A DNA stretch of 64,000 nucleotides from Rhodoferax sp. (GTDB lineage Bacteria > Pseudomonadota > Gammaproteobacteria > Burkholderiales > Burkholderiaceae_C), in assembly GCA_031291295.1 (NCBI GenBank), contig JARLJI010000244.1, forward strand, positions 55,078 through 119,077, written 5' to 3'. The notes beneath the pieces were generated by a model. The model was given only the letters and a program-made list of their open reading frames with translations. It had not been told where the DNA came from and ran no database searches. Position 1 is the first letter of the stretch. Each line of letters begins with the position of its first letter. A program made the translations under genes and the position numbers. Shown here in pieces: positions 16,201-26,228 of the stretch.

Positions 16201-17435
16201 TGCTTCAATGACTGGTTACATGACAAGCGCCTGAAGATCGCCCCAAACCTGGCCGCCCCCACCCGCAGGGCCAAGTGCTCCTGATAATAGTATTTCGCCT
16301 TCTGTCCCATATCGGCCAATCGCTCAGGCGTCAATGACGCAAGCATTTCGGCCGCCGCGACCATTGCTTCGGCGTCTTCAGACTCGGCCACCACGCCAGC
16401 GCCCGACTGCCGCACCAAGTCGGCGGCGTCCCCATCCACCGCCATCAGTAGCGGCTTTCCCACGGCCATGTAGGCCTGGGTCTTGGAAGGGATGGTGATT
16501 TCAAACAATGGGTCTTTGCGCAGGTGCACCAGCAATGCTTCTGCCGCATTCAACAGGGTGCCTACCTCGGCCATGGGCACCGGCGGCAAAAACACAACGT
16601 TACGCAACTGCCGCTCGCTGACCACATGCTTGAGCCGTTCCACCTCCACGCCACCGCCCAACAGCACGAAACACACACGCGAACCGCGCGCCTGCAGCAC
16701 CGCGGCCGCGTCCAACACTGCATCCAGCGCCTGGGCTTTGCCCATGTTGCCAGCAAATAGAACCCGAAACTGCTCAGGACCCGGAAAGCTCGCCGGCATC
16801 TGCCCCTGCGGCGCGGCCAAGGCAGCCTCGTCGGCCCAGTTGTAGATCACATTGACCTTGGCATCCGGCACGCCACGCTGCACGAGCAAGCGCTTGAAGC
16901 CAGGGGACAGCACAACGATATGATCCACTCGGCGATATACCCATTGGCACACGGAGGCCACAACGCTCAACGCCCGGGGGTTGCTGATCATGCCCGTGGC
17001 ACGCAGGGTATCGGGCCACATGTCCTGGATGTCATACACCACCGGGATGCGGCGAAACAGGCGAATCAAGCTGGCTGTAATGCCCACCGTGAGCGGCGGA
17101 TGATAGGCATACATCACATCGGCACGGCGAGCCATAAACAAGCCATAAAACAGTGCAGAAGCTGCAAAACTCAGGTAGTTCAACACCCGCTTGACGGCGG
17201 ACTGATCATGGTTGGGGTACAGCGGAACCCGCGTGACCTGCACATCGTCAATAGTTTCGCGCTGCAGCAGCTTGATCTTGTAGCCTGGATAGACCTTGCC
17301 GCCCGGGTAGTTGGGGAAGCCTGTCAGCACCTCCACCTCAAAGCCCTGGCGTACCAGTTCGCGGGCAAACACCATGCCCTTGAAGGTTGGCTCCGGGTCA
17401 AACCATTGCGTCAGCAGCAATACGCGGACGGTCAT
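16197..17435 (-). CDS. Glycosyltransferase family 4 (WbuB-like)
   Basis: GT-B glycosyltransferase of 412 aa. Seen: N-terminal VLLLTQWFDPEPTFKGMVFARELVRQGFEVEVLTGFPNYPGG, YDIQDMWPDTL, VLSPGFKRLLVQRGVP and the donor-site half with LFAGNMGKAQALDAVLDAA, then PSKTQAYMAVGKPLLMA near the C-terminus. This matches WbuB-type enzymes, which add an L-FucNAc residue as second sugar. That agrees with the immediately upstream fnlC-fnlB-fnlA genes making UDP-L-FucNAc. It is 3 bp from fnlC and overlaps the transferase gene downstream by 4 bp. Donor identity is inferred from context. Confidence 0.9.
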   Translation of the reverse strand: MTVRVLLLTQWFDPEPTFKGMVFARELVRQGFEVEVLTGFPNYPGGKVYPGYKIKLLQRETIDDVQVTRVPLYPNHDQSAVKRVLNYLSFAASALFYGLFMARRADVMYAYHPPLTVGITASLIRLFRRIPVVYDIQDMWPDTLRATGMISNPRALSVVASVCQWVYRRVDHIVVLSPGFKRLLVQRGVPDAKVNVIYNWADEAALAAPQGQMPASFPGPEQFRVLFAGNMGKAQALDAVLDAAAVLQARGSRVCFVLLGGGVEVERLKHVVSERQLRNVVFLPPVPMAEVGTLLNAAEALLVHLRKDPLFEITIPSKTQAYMAVGKPLLMAVDGDAADLVRQSGAGVVAESEDAEAMVAAAEMLASLTPERLADMGQKAKYYYQEHLALRVGAARFGAIFRRLSCNQSLKQ

Positions 17436-17438
17436 GGG

Positions 17439-18587
17439 TCAGTACTTTTTCCACACCACGCGGTTCACATAGTCGGTGTAGCTGTGGATGATGCGCAGCA
17501 CCTTGTCGGACACATTGGGCATGCTGTAATCCGCCACCTGGCGAATGCCGTGCGGGTCCGTGCGTTCAGCACCTCGCGGCTGCGTGGACAGAATCGCCAG
17601 CCCCTGGCGCACGCGCTCTACCTCCAGCCCTACCATCATCACGGCAGCCTCTTCCATGCCCTCGGGCCGCTCGTGCGCCTCGCGCAGGTTGAGTGCCGGG
17701 AAGTTCAGGATAGACGACTCTTCATTGATGGTGCCGCTGTCCGACAGCACGGCCCTAGCCGAAAGCTGTAACTTCACGTAGTCGTGAAAGCCCAGCGGCT
17801 TGAGCAGCCGCACCTGCGGGTGAAAGCGCGCACCCGTTGCGTCAATACGCTTTTGCGTGCGTGGGTGGGTGGACACGATCACTGGAAAATTGTTGTCTTC
17901 TGCCAGGGCGTTCAGCACGTCTACCAGCTTGGCAAACGTCTGTGGCGATTCGATGTTTTCTTCGCGGTGCGCGCTGACCACAAAGTAGCCCTCCGCGTGC
18001 AGCCCAAGGCGCGCCAGCACATCAGACGCCTCGATGCTCGGACGGTAGTGCGTCAGCACCTCGAACATCGGGCTGCCGGTCTTGATGACCAGATCCGGCG
18101 GCAGGCCCTCGCGCAGCAGGTAGTCGCGCGCGATGGTGCTATAGGTCAGGTTCACATCGGCCGTGTGGTCCACGATGCGGCGGTTAGTTTCCTCGGGCAC
18201 GCGCTGGTCAAAACAGCGGTTACCGGCCTCCATGTGAAAGATCGGAATCTTGCGTCGCTTGGCCGGAATCACGGCCAGGCAGCTATTGGTATCGCCCAGC
18301 ACCAGCATGGCCTCGGGCTGCACCTCGTCCAGCACCTGGTCCACCGCGATGATGAGGTTGCCAATCGTGTGGGCCGCGCCGCTGCTGCCCGCCGCACTAT
18401 TCAAAAAATGGTCCGGTTTGCGCACGCCCAGGTCGTCAAAGAACACCTGGTTCAGCTCGTAGTCGTAGTTCTGCCCAGTGTGCACCAACACATGCTCGCA
18501 ATGGTCGTCCAGTCGCGCCAGCACACGTGAGAGGCGAATGATCTCGGGCCGCGTGCCGACCACGGTCATGACCTTCAACTTCTTCAT
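17439..18587 (-). CDS. fnlC: UDP-N-acetyl-hexosamine 2-epimerase, FnlC-type
   Basis: Non-hydrolysing UDP-GlcNAc 2-epimerase family enzyme of 382 aa. As FnlC (WbjD) it epimerises the pneumosamine-type intermediate to UDP-N-acetyl-L-fucosamine. Seen: [79 protein letters not shown], and [32 protein letters not shown]. The DQRVPEE variant is characteristic of the FnlC subgroup rather than WecB. ATG 18587 overlaps the fnlB stop (ATGA). The last step of the three-gene L-FucNAc block. Confidence 0.93.
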   Translation of the reverse strand: MKKLKVMTVVGTRPEIIRLSRVLARLDDHCEHVLVHTGQNYDYELNQVFFDDLGVRKPDHFLNSAAGSSGAAHTIGNLIIAVDQVLDEVQPEAMLVLGDTNSCLAVIPAKRRKIPIFHMEAGNRCFDQRVPEETNRRIVDHTADVNLTYSTIARDYLLREGLPPDLVIKTGSPMFEVLTHYRPSIEASDVLARLGLHAEGYFVVSAHREENIESPQTFAKLVDVLNALAEDNNFPVIVSTHPRTQKRIDATGARFHPQVRLLKPLGFHDYVKLQLSARAVLSDSGTINEESSILNFPALNLREAHERPEGMEEAAVMMVGLEVERVRQGLAILSTQPRGAERTDPHGIRQVADYSMPNVSDKVLRIIHSYTDYVNRVVWKKY

Positions 18588-19696
18588 AGCTTGACTCTCA
18601 TTGCAATAGTGTCGGGCTTGTCCCGATCAAAGATTTCGTTGGCCCACAGCATGACCACCATTTCTTCTGTGCCCACATTGGTGATGTCGTGCGTCCAGCC
18701 GGGCACGGTTTCAACCACCCGCGGTGCATCGCCAGAGGTGAGCACCTCGTAGGTTTCATTGGTCACAATATGACGAAATCCAAAGCGCGCCGAACCCTTG
18801 ATAACAAGAAACTTCTCGGTCTTGGTATGGTGGTAGTGCCCGCCCCGCGTGATGCCGGGATGTGCGGTAAAGAAAGAGAACTGCCCGCTATCGGGCGTCT
18901 TCAGCATCTCGACAAACACGCCGCGCTCATCGCCATGGCTTGTCAAGTCATACGCAAACTTGGCGGGCGGCAGGTAGCTAACGTATGTAGCATACAAGGC
19001 ACGCACCAGGCCTGTGCCTACGCGCTCTGACACAAGGGAAGTGCGGCAGTTTTTGAAGGCTTCAATCTGCGCCGCCAAGTCACCCAGGCCAATGCCGTAA
19101 ACGGGCTCAACCGTCCCCCATTGCAAGCCCTGCCCCACGTTGCCCAGCGCATGCACGAATGCCGAAACCACGTCATCGACGTATACCAGCTTCAACTGCG
19201 TGGACGCGTCGTTGACCTGGATGGGCAAATCGTTGGCGATGTTGTGGCAGAAAGTGGCCACCACCGAGTTGTAGTTGGGCTTGCACCACTTGCCAAACAC
19301 GTTGGGCAGGCGGTAGATCGCGGCAGGGTTGTCCGTTTGCACGCAGAATTGTTCCACCGCCCGCTCGGCGGCACGCTTGCTCTGGCCATACGGGTTGGTC
19401 AGCTCAGCCTGAATGGACGAAGCCAGGATCAAGGGAATGTGCCGCCCCGTGGCCTGGATGGCGGCACACAGCCGCGCCGTCAGGTCGGCATTGCCTGCGG
19501 TGAATTCGGCAACATCTCTGGGGCGGTTAGTGCCGGCCAGATGCACCACGGCATCTGCCGCGCATACCTTGTCGGTCAACACGTCTGGCGTCTCTTCACG
19601 ATTGAACCGCAGCACCTCGAAGCCCGGCAGCTCGCCCAGGCGAACCACCAGGTTCTTGCCCACAAAGCCGTTGGAGCCAGTCACCAGTACGCGCAT
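18584..19696 (-). CDS. fnlB: UDP-2-acetamido-2,6-dideoxy-hexulose reductase/epimerase, FnlB-type
   Basis: Extended SDR of 370 aa fused to a C-terminal cupin, as in FnlB/WbjC/CapF, which epimerise at C3 and reduce C4 on the way to UDP-L-FucNAc. Seen: [14 protein letters not shown] at the start, [19 protein letters not shown] (YxxxK), [10 protein letters not shown] and, after about residue 245, the cupin region with [17 protein letters not shown] and [11 protein letters not shown] carrying metal-type histidines. ATG 19696 is used instead of the track start 19744, since the Rossmann strand starts at MRVLVTG. The gene starts 1 bp from the fnlA stop. Confidence 0.94.
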   Translation of the reverse strand: MRVLVTGSNGFVGKNLVVRLGELPGFEVLRFNREETPDVLTDKVCAADAVVHLAGTNRPRDVAEFTAGNADLTARLCAAIQATGRHIPLILASSIQAELTNPYGQSKRAAERAVEQFCVQTDNPAAIYRLPNVFGKWCKPNYNSVVATFCHNIANDLPIQVNDASTQLKLVYVDDVVSAFVHALGNVGQGLQWGTVEPVYGIGLGDLAAQIEAFKNCRTSLVSERVGTGLVRALYATYVSYLPPAKFAYDLTSHGDERGVFVEMLKTPDSGQFSFFTAHPGITRGGHYHHTKTEKFLVIKGSARFGFRHIVTNETYEVLTSGDAPRVVETVPGWTHDITNVGTEEMVVMLWANEIFDRDKPDTIAMRVKL

Positions 19697-19697
19697 G

Positions 19698-20750
19698 TCA
19701 CTCCTCCGGATGCGCGTGCTCGCCACGGGCAATCGCCTGCACAAAGCTCAGCTTTTGCAGCAACTGCTTCATCCCGGCAACGTCCAGCCGGATGGTGTTG
19801 TGAGAGTGGTAATCCTCGGCGACGGAGACTTTGGCCTCGCCCTGCTCCACGTACTTGCCGTAGTTCAGGTCGCGCAGGTCGGGCGGCACGCGGTAGTAGT
19901 CGCCCAAATCCTGGGCTGCCGCCATCTCTTCGCGACTCAGCAGCGCCTCATACAGCTTTTCACCATGCCGCGTCCCGATCACCTGAATGGGATGCTTGGG
20001 CTTGCTCATCAATTCACAAACGGCGCGCGCCAACGTCTCAATCGTGGCCGCAGGCGCCTTCTGCACAAAGATGTCGCCGTTGTTCCCGTGTTCGAAGGCA
20101 TAGAGCACAAGCTCCACCGCATCGTCCAGCGTCATCATGAACCGCGTCATGGCCGGATCGGTGATGGTGATTGGCAAGCCTTTACGTATTTGCTCTACAA
20201 AAAGCGGAATCACCGAGCCGCGCGAAGCCATCACGTTGCCGTAACGCGTGCCGCAGAGCACCGTACCGGATCCCTCCAGGTTGCGAGAAGCCGCCACCAT
20301 CACCTTCTCCATCATGGCCTTGGAAATTCCCATGGCATTGATCGGATAGACCGCTTTGTCCGTGCTCAAACACACCACCCGTTTCACCCCGCTGGCGATG
20401 GCCGCCTGCAGGACGTTCTCTGTGCCGAGTATGTTGGTGCGCACCGCCTCCATCGGATGGAACTCGCACGACGGGACCTGCTTTAGCGCAGCGGCGTGAA
20501 AGCAATAGTCAACCCCGCGAAAGGCCTTCTCCAGGCTGTACTCGTCGCGAACGTCCCCAAGATAAAACTTGATCTTCGGGTCGGCATAGCGCTTGCGCAT
20601 GTCGTCCTGCTTCTTTTCATCTCGACTGAAGATCCGAATTTCAGAAATCCCAGAACTCAAGAATCGACGAAGAACCGCATTGCCGAAAGAACCGGTACCT
20701 CCTGTGATCAACAAAGTCCCGGACAATTGATTTTCCCTCTCTAGTCTCAT
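19698..20750 (-). CDS. fnlA: UDP-GlcNAc 4,6-dehydratase (5-epimerising), FnlA-type
   Basis: First enzyme of UDP-L-FucNAc synthesis, a soluble extended SDR of 350 aa (FnlA/WbjB/CapE). Seen: LLITGGTGSFGNAVLRRF, FSRDEKKQDDMRKRY, FHAAALKQVPSCEFHP, LSTDKAVYPINAMGISKAMMEK (with Met in place of the usual Tyr of YxxxK, a known property of this family), RYGNVMASRGSVIPLF and GTRHGEKLYEALL. Its ATG at 20750 overlaps the stop of the AT-rich glycosyltransferase gene (ATGA). GC content rises sharply from that gene into fnlA, marking an edge of the variable core. Confidence 0.95.
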   Translation of the reverse strand: MRLERENQLSGTLLITGGTGSFGNAVLRRFLSSGISEIRIFSRDEKKQDDMRKRYADPKIKFYLGDVRDEYSLEKAFRGVDYCFHAAALKQVPSCEFHPMEAVRTNILGTENVLQAAIASGVKRVVCLSTDKAVYPINAMGISKAMMEKVMVAASRNLEGSGTVLCGTRYGNVMASRGSVIPLFVEQIRKGLPITITDPAMTRFMMTLDDAVELVLYAFEHGNNGDIFVQKAPAATIETLARAVCELMSKPKHPIQVIGTRHGEKLYEALLSREEMAAAQDLGDYYRVPPDLRDLNYGKYVEQGEAKVSVAEDYHSHNTIRLDVAGMKQLLQKLSFVQAIARGEHAHPEE

Positions 20751-21568
20751 AACATTTTCCTATAATCGAAATAACCGGCTTTAGAGAATTCGTATGTAGT
20801 TCGTTTTGGGATCTTCGAAAGGGTTGCGCTTTCCTCATGGTCAACTCGCAAAGAAGGATCGAACCAGAGAATTCCATTGGCGGAATGTATTTGATCTGAG
20901 AAATACGCCTCTTCTCCGTAAAGAAAATGCGAATAATGCAAATATCTAAATTTCCTCAAAAAAGCCAATGTTAAAATATAGCAAGCGCCAATCCCCATGT
21001 GAATCTCACAAGCGCTTGCCGGCTGTGGTGGTGATAATTTCTCTGGTCTGATAATTCGCAGAATGAAAAGTAACAGTCGTGCAATATAGTAGTGAGAAAA
21101 ATAGACGTCAAGCTGAAAACGACGCCACCATCCCATTCTCTTCATAACATGAGGATTTTGGTGAACACCATCTTTCGTAATGACGTTGGGGCATACTGCA
21201 TAAACACTCTCGCCATAATTCGCGCTACAAAGTTTCCAACAGAATTCCGGTTCGAAATATAAATCATTGTTGCAGATAACCACGTAACTACAAGTGTTAA
21301 GCGCAGCATATTTCAGCCCATAATTCAGCCCCCCAAAGTAGCCCAAATTTTCTGGAGCACGAAAATATCTTATCCACGTATAATCCTTCCCTAGTTTCTC
21401 GAAGAGCCCGGCATCCTCATGATCAATCGAATTATCAACAATAATACAATCGATCATGAAATCATAATCTTTCCCGAATTGCTTCGCTAGGGAAGAGCAA
21501 AATTTCTCTGTGTAGAGAAAATTATTAAAATTTACACAGATAAAAATTATCTTTTTAATTTCAGCCAA
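20747..21568 (-). CDS. Glycosyltransferase family 2
   Basis: GT-A glycosyltransferase of 273 aa, probably adding one residue of the repeat unit on the cytoplasmic side. Seen: N-terminal IIFICVNFNN, DCIIVDNSIDHE, RAPENLGYFGGLNYGLKYA, the metal-binding DxD-like YVVICNNDLYFEPEF and C-terminal GIGACYILTLAF and YGEEAYFSDQI (acid likely to be the base). This layout resembles rhamnosyltransferase-type members, but the donor is not identifiable. The start is TTG 21568 with AGGTG upstream. Codon use is AT-rich unlike fnlA, so it belongs to the acquired core. Confidence 0.88.
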   Translation of the reverse strand: MAEIKKIIFICVNFNNFLYTEKFCSSLAKQFGKDYDFMIDCIIVDNSIDHEDAGLFEKLGKDYTWIRYFRAPENLGYFGGLNYGLKYAALNTCSYVVICNNDLYFEPEFCWKLCSANYGESVYAVCPNVITKDGVHQNPHVMKRMGWWRRFQLDVYFSHYYIARLLLFILRIIRPEKLSPPQPASACEIHMGIGACYILTLAFLRKFRYLHYSHFLYGEEAYFSDQIHSANGILWFDPSLRVDHEESATLSKIPKRTTYEFSKAGYFDYRKML

Positions 21569-21621
21569 AAAAACACCTATAAAAATTACTAAATATGATG
21601 AACTTGGAACTGTGTAACAAG

Positions 21622-22710
21622 CTACCGTTCTTCCCAGAAAAACTTGTACGGATTAAATGGCGACATCAGATGATCTTCGTCCAGCGCAATTGATCCGGAA
21701 CTTGCTGGATCCCCTTTTTGCAAAACTATTAACGTGCCGTACAGCCACATAACCGATAAGCCCACCAGGGCAATGCTGCGCACCCTTCTTTTCCATCCAG
21801 TCAGATCATACTCAACGACAGAAAATAGAAGGAGCGCATTTACGATGATTTCAACTCTGCCTACCAGCATGAATAAGGATGTTCCCCACCGCAAAACTAG
21901 CCAAATAAGGAACAAGGATGTTACTCGGAGACGATTTTCTCTCTCAACAACACTTAAATAAAGTGCAAAATATAGTGGAAGACTAAAAATGAAACTCCTA
22001 TTTTCAGTATCGGATATCTGGGAGAAAATTTCGCTAGAGTATATTATATACTTTCCATACAAAGCGTCATTATTCAGCACGAAATAATATGCACCTATCA
22101 ACGTAATTACGACCAGAGCGATAGCAAGCAACTTCGTATTCTTTTTTTTCTGATTCAAAATAATCATCGGCAAAAATGCGATCGCTGTTGAATAGTGTAT
22201 CAATACCGCCGCAATTCCAGCCAAATAAAATCCAACATTATTGTTTTTATTATTTGAAAGCTGATTGGCCAATACAATAAATAAAATAGCAGTGCCGGCT
22301 CGAAGAATATTAAATTCAAAATTCAGATAAAAAATTGCAATATATACCATTAAGAAATTCGCAGGATTTTTTGATATGCTTATCAACTTTATCAATAAAA
22401 TACCTTGAATAATTGAAATTAATGCAATGAATACAAATGAACTATTAATTATAAATGCGGAAAATTTGATCAATGCCGCAAATAGTGGCTCTATCGATTT
22501 TGAAATGTCCAGCATATTTTCGATGCTGCCGTTGATAAACATCACATGGTACGAATATGTATCGGTACCGACATAGCCTCTCATCGCAGAAAATAAGGTT
22601 ATTAATAGTACGCAAAAATACGCAACCCGTTTTTGCTGCTCTTGACGCCCTGCGCGGATCATAAACATTAAAGAACAGCAGCCGATCAAAATAACGACAT
22701 AAAGAAACAA
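21622..22710 (-). CDS. EpsG/Wzy-like oligosaccharide repeat-unit polymerase
   Basis: Polytopic membrane protein of 362 aa with roughly ten hydrophobic segments and the EpsG-type signature near the N-terminus, SAMRGYVGTDTYSYH, followed by SIEPLFAALIKFSAF. EpsG/Wzy proteins join lipid-linked repeat units in the periplasm. The flippase, Wzz-like protein and glycosyltransferases around it support polymerase function. The start codon is TTG at 22710 with a strong GGGGAG site 5 nt upstream. The gene is very AT-rich, typical of wzy. No close functional assignment to a linkage is possible from sequence. Confidence 0.82.
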   Translation of the reverse strand: MFLYVVILIGCCSLMFMIRAGRQEQQKRVAYFCVLLITLFSAMRGYVGTDTYSYHVMFINGSIENMLDISKSIEPLFAALIKFSAFIINSSFVFIALISIIQGILLIKLISISKNPANFLMVYIAIFYLNFEFNILRAGTAILFIVLANQLSNNKNNNVGFYLAGIAAVLIHYSTAIAFLPMIILNQKKKNTKLLAIALVVITLIGAYYFVLNNDALYGKYIIYSSEIFSQISDTENRSFIFSLPLYFALYLSVVERENRLRVTSLFLIWLVLRWGTSLFMLVGRVEIIVNALLLFSVVEYDLTGWKRRVRSIALVGLSVMWLYGTLIVLQKGDPASSGSIALDEDHLMSPFNPYKFFWEER

Positions 22711-22802
22711 TCAGCTCCCCTTATGGACGGTAAACGGCAGTGAGTGTCCGACCTGCGTTTTAGAATCAACGAAGCCGATGCCAAGTAAAACTTTTTTATC
22801 TA

Positions 22803-23939
22803 TTAGCATTCGAGGAGTCGGTCAATTTCTTTCTTTGAAAAATATCGTTCATAAAAAGAAATGATATTTTCTTGGTAATTCCTATAACTATAATTGCTTG
22901 CTAAGATTTCGAATTGCGCGCGATGAATAGCTTCATATTCATCAGGATTTCTATTAATCCTCAAAACATCTGTGGTGAAATTCCGTACCAATTCATCCCA
23001 TGAAGGGTACACGAAATTTAATTTTTTATAATCCTCATCGAAAAAGCGATCATTATAAACTGCTATGCCAATGCCACCAGAAAACACGGATTCCGCGAAA
23101 TAACCATCTAACCCCTCGCCAAATGTGAGCGAGAAACGCGCGGCGGAGATGATTTGGAGATACTCGCTATAAGTCATATCTTTGATCACCACAAATTCGA
23201 ATTGCGGTAGTTCATTTTGAATCTTTTTCAGAATGGCGCCTCGGAATTCGTGTGTATCTGGAGAGATAACAATAAGCTCTTTTTTTTCGTCAAATCTTTG
23301 ATAAATATATTTATCTGGACTAATCCATACGGACAGGTGATGAACTGGGCAGTTGTATCGTCGTCTTGTATCTTCTCCGGAATACGCCTTATGTGCAGTG
23401 GTAATTGTCACAGCACCATATAATTTCAATCTGTTCACAAAGACGGGGGAAGGGGCCACGTCTATATTTTGCAGGAGTATGTTGAAGCATAATTCAACAT
23501 TAAATTGGCCAAACAGCTTTCGAAGATTTTTGGCTATGTAATGCGTGTATATTTCAGGCACATGCAATAAAATTTTTTTTGCATTACTGCATCTAAGCAA
23601 GAGGTCCCTATAATTAACTAGAATTTGGTCGTTTTCAAATTTTGTAAATTTCGATAACGGGGGGTGATGAGGAATGACGCATACAAAAACACCAGTCTTC
23701 GATTTTATGAATATTTTTTTTGTTTCTGCGGCCAAGGAAATGATCGACATAACGCCGCCGGAAACCATGTCGAACCCTGGCGCGAAGAAAATAATAAGAG
23801 AATCATAAGAGCTGCATAGATCTTCATCCAAGTAATTTTTCTGTACTTTTCGAATATTAGAGGTCGCACTTGGCCTTCTCAAATAAATATGTTTTATCAG
23901 ATTGCATAATTTGCTCCAAATTCTTTCAAGAAAAATCAT
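22803..23939 (-). CDS. Putative glycosyltransferase (GT-B-like), specificity unknown
   Basis: A 378-aa AT-rich gene in the variable core. An N-terminal stretch SLIIFFAPGFDMVSGGVMSIISLA resembles the acceptor-side start of GT-B enzymes, and the second half has FVVIKDMTYSEYLQIISAARFSLTFGEGLDGYFAESVFSGGIGIAVYN, which looks like a GT4/GT1 donor-site region with an E-x7-E-like spacing. I do not recognise a specific family. ATG 23939 is chosen over the track TTG at 23969 because it carries a GGA-containing leader. Context between wzx and wzy suggests a role in repeat-unit assembly. It could also be a sugar-modifying transferase. Confidence 0.7.
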   Translation of the reverse strand: MIFLERIWSKLCNLIKHIYLRRPSATSNIRKVQKNYLDEDLCSSYDSLIIFFAPGFDMVSGGVMSIISLAAETKKIFIKSKTGVFVCVIPHHPPLSKFTKFENDQILVNYRDLLLRCSNAKKILLHVPEIYTHYIAKNLRKLFGQFNVELCFNILLQNIDVAPSPVFVNRLKLYGAVTITTAHKAYSGEDTRRRYNCPVHHLSVWISPDKYIYQRFDEKKELIVISPDTHEFRGAILKKIQNELPQFEFVVIKDMTYSEYLQIISAARFSLTFGEGLDGYFAESVFSGGIGIAVYNDRFFDEDYKKLNFVYPSWDELVRNFTTDVLRINRNPDEYEAIHRAQFEILASNYSYRNYQENIISFYERYFSKKEIDRLLEC

Positions 23940-24029
23940 GAGTATTCCGCGATGCGTTATATTATTCAATAACTAGCAATATTGTTTACTTCGTGTAAAC
24001 AATAAGATCGATAGATTTTCACTAACTTG

Positions 24030-25556
24030 TTAATTCTTATACAAAAAATGTGCGCGCCATTCAATCTTTAATTTCCTTCTCATCCATGATGAGCTTACCG
24101 AGGAAATCATTAATAATATCAAACTCACTATAGAAATGTAGGCGATGATCGATATTCTTTGATTCGGCCAGCGTATAAATTCGTATTCCATTGCAGCAGC
24201 CACCACCGATGGCAATGTAATAACTCCCACATCTTGCAGCAACCACTGGGCATGCAGGCCCTTTACAAATCTACCGTGTACCTTTGGCACCCAAACTAGG
24301 AAATACACGGCATTAGCACTTAGCCAAGCGAAACCCGCGCCGAGGACGCCATATTTCAAGGTGGCCCAAATCAACACGGGGATCAACAACACGATAAACA
24401 GCGCATTACCGATCACGTGCAGCTTTAGATCACCCTTGGCGAACTGCAGGTAATACGGGAAGGCAGCCATGGCCAGAAAGCCGTTGCCCAAGGCATAGAG
24501 GCGTAACACGGGCGCGGCCTGTGCGGCGGCATGGGCGTCGCCGGTCCAGACCCATAGCACTTGTTCAGCAAAGAAAGCGAGCGTCAAGCAGGCGGGGATT
24601 GCGATGACGGCTACCATTTGTGTAGCGTTTCGGTAGAGGGTGATCAGGCCGGCTTCATCGCATTCGGCCTGCAGTCGTGCCATCCGGGGCAAAAGCGCGG
24701 CGCTGATGGGACCGCTGATCATCATCACACCGCTGGCTGCCAGCACGGCCAGAGTGAAGTAGCCATAGTCGGCCAGCGGCAGCAGCTTGGATAGCACCAG
24801 CTTGTCAGTCTGCGTGACCAGCACCCACACCGATGAGGTGAAGGCAATGGTGAGCGAGAACTTGAGCACCGGCTTGATAGGAGCGAACAGCGAAGCGGGT
24901 GACCAGCCCAGGAGTTGCCCCTGCGGCACGGCCGGAAACAAGCCATAGGCCCTGGCCGCCAGGCCGGCCAGTTCAACCACCGCCACGAGCAACTGGTAAG
25001 TAAAAAACACCGCCGGGGAATGCCCCACCCATATCAATATGGGCAGCACACCAACAAAGCGCAGCGTGGCTACGAAGGCGTTGAAACCGCCCAGCCACAC
25101 CAGCGCCTCAGAGCCCGAAATACAGCCCCGGTACAGCCCCGACATCCAGCGAAGCGCCACGCCAATGGCCATAAGCTGCAGGGCCAGTTGCACCTGTGCT
25201 AGCGCCAGGGTTTCCACCTTGAGCCATCCATGGGCAATGTGCCCGGAAAACGCGAACATCGCGCCGCCGCCCAGCAACGCAACGGAAAAGAAAATGAGTT
25301 GCAGGGCACGCAGCAGGCGGCGATAGCTCAGTGCATCGGTTGCGCCGCCCCTGAAGCGGGCGGTTTCGCGCGCCACGGTGGGGGTAAGGCCCATGTCCAG
25401 CAAGTTGAACCAGGCCTGCAGCATAGTGAAAAAACCCACCAAGCCATAGGCTTCCGCACCCATGTATTTCAAATACATGGGAAGGATGAGGATGCCGACC
25501 AGCGTTACGTAGATTTGACTGGCGTAGCTGGCAAGAATATTTCGCTTGAGCGACAC
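24030..25556 (-). CDS. Wzx-type lipid-linked oligosaccharide flippase
   Basis: MATE/MOP-superfamily flippase of 508 aa with about 12-14 hydrophobic helices. N-terminal MSLKRNILASYASQIYVTLVGILILPMYLKYMG is the classic start of polysaccharide flippases. It translocates undecaprenyl-linked repeat units to the periplasm for polymerisation. The start is GTG 25556, 4 bp after the vioB-like stop, without a clear Shine-Dalgarno, suggesting coupling. The last about 65 codons (after residue about 435) switch abruptly from GC-rich to AT-rich codons and hydrophobicity of a different style, so the 3' end appears to have been replaced by recombination with the AT-rich core. Confidence 0.9.
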   Translation of the reverse strand: MSLKRNILASYASQIYVTLVGILILPMYLKYMGAEAYGLVGFFTMLQAWFNLLDMGLTPTVARETARFRGGATDALSYRRLLRALQLIFFSVALLGGGAMFAFSGHIAHGWLKVETLALAQVQLALQLMAIGVALRWMSGLYRGCISGSEALVWLGGFNAFVATLRFVGVLPILIWVGHSPAVFFTYQLLVAVVELAGLAARAYGLFPAVPQGQLLGWSPASLFAPIKPVLKFSLTIAFTSSVWVLVTQTDKLVLSKLLPLADYGYFTLAVLAASGVMMISGPISAALLPRMARLQAECDEAGLITLYRNATQMVAVIAIPACLTLAFFAEQVLWVWTGDAHAAAQAAPVLRLYALGNGFLAMAAFPYYLQFAKGDLKLHVIGNALFIVLLIPVLIWATLKYGVLGAGFAWLSANAVYFLVWVPKVHGRFVKGLHAQWLLQDVGVITLPSVVAAAMEYEFIRWPNQRISIIAYISIVSLILLMISSVSSSWMRRKLKIEWRAHFLYKN

Positions 25557-25560
25557 GGGT

Positions 25561-26226
25561 TTAACGTTTTTCCATCACGCGAGCAGGATTGCCGACCACA
25601 GTTGCACCGGCAGGAACGTCTTTTGTGACCACAGCCCCCATTCCAACGACAGCACCCTTTCCGATACGCAAGGGCTTCTCCGACGTGCCTTCTCGGATAA
25701 TTGCATTGGTACCTATGTAGGCATAATCCTCAATATGAACCCGGCCGTTGCATCTAACACCAGGCGCAAAAGTCACAAAATCTCCAATAACACAATCATG
25801 AGCCACATAGGCGTATATATTGCAGTGGAAAAATTTCCCAATGCTTGCATTTGATGTGACCATTGTGTTGGGGCAGAAAACCGAACCGTTTGCAATGATG
25901 TTGCAATCAAAGATGGTCGCTTGAGGGGCCTGCAATGACAGGGGCTCTGCATTGGAGCCCACTTCGGTGACCATTGCCTCACGATCTCGGCCGCTGCCAA
26001 CAGCAACATTGAAATATTTCTTTCCCTTGAGTTGAATGAATTCATCCAACGACAGGACAGAATAACCATTTACTGTAGATTCCTTGGGTTGCCAAGTTTC
26101 GACGAAATAAACATTAATATTTTCTTCTGAAATCAACAGGGTTTTTGCAACACTTCCTTTCACAAATGGCATTACCTCACGCGCAAAACCACCGGCGCCC
26201 AGTAACCCGAATTTGACACGTCCCAT
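25561..26226 (-). CDS. NeuD-family sugar acetyltransferase (VioB-like)
   Basis: Acetyltransferase of 221 aa with an N-terminal Rossmann-like half ([17 protein letters not shown]) and a C-terminal left-handed beta-helix containing the catalytic-His motif [22 protein letters not shown] and the ending [27 protein letters not shown]. Paired with the VioA-like aminotransferase 2 bp upstream, it most likely acetylates dTDP-4-amino-4,6-dideoxyglucose to give the N-acetylviosamine (Qui4NAc) donor. ATG 26226 has a good AAGGAG site. Distinct from the PglD-like copy at 14939-15598, though the C-terminal halves are alike. Confidence 0.86.
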   Translation of the reverse strand: MGRVKFGLLGAGGFAREVMPFVKGSVAKTLLISEENINVYFVETWQPKESTVNGYSVLSLDEFIQLKGKKYFNVAVGSGRDREAMVTEVGSNAEPLSLQAPQATIFDCNIIANGSVFCPNTMVTSNASIGKFFHCNIYAYVAHDCVIGDFVTFAPGVRCNGRVHIEDYAYIGTNAIIREGTSEKPLRIGKGAVVGMGAVVTKDVPAGATVVGNPARVMEKR

Positions 26227-26228
26227 AT

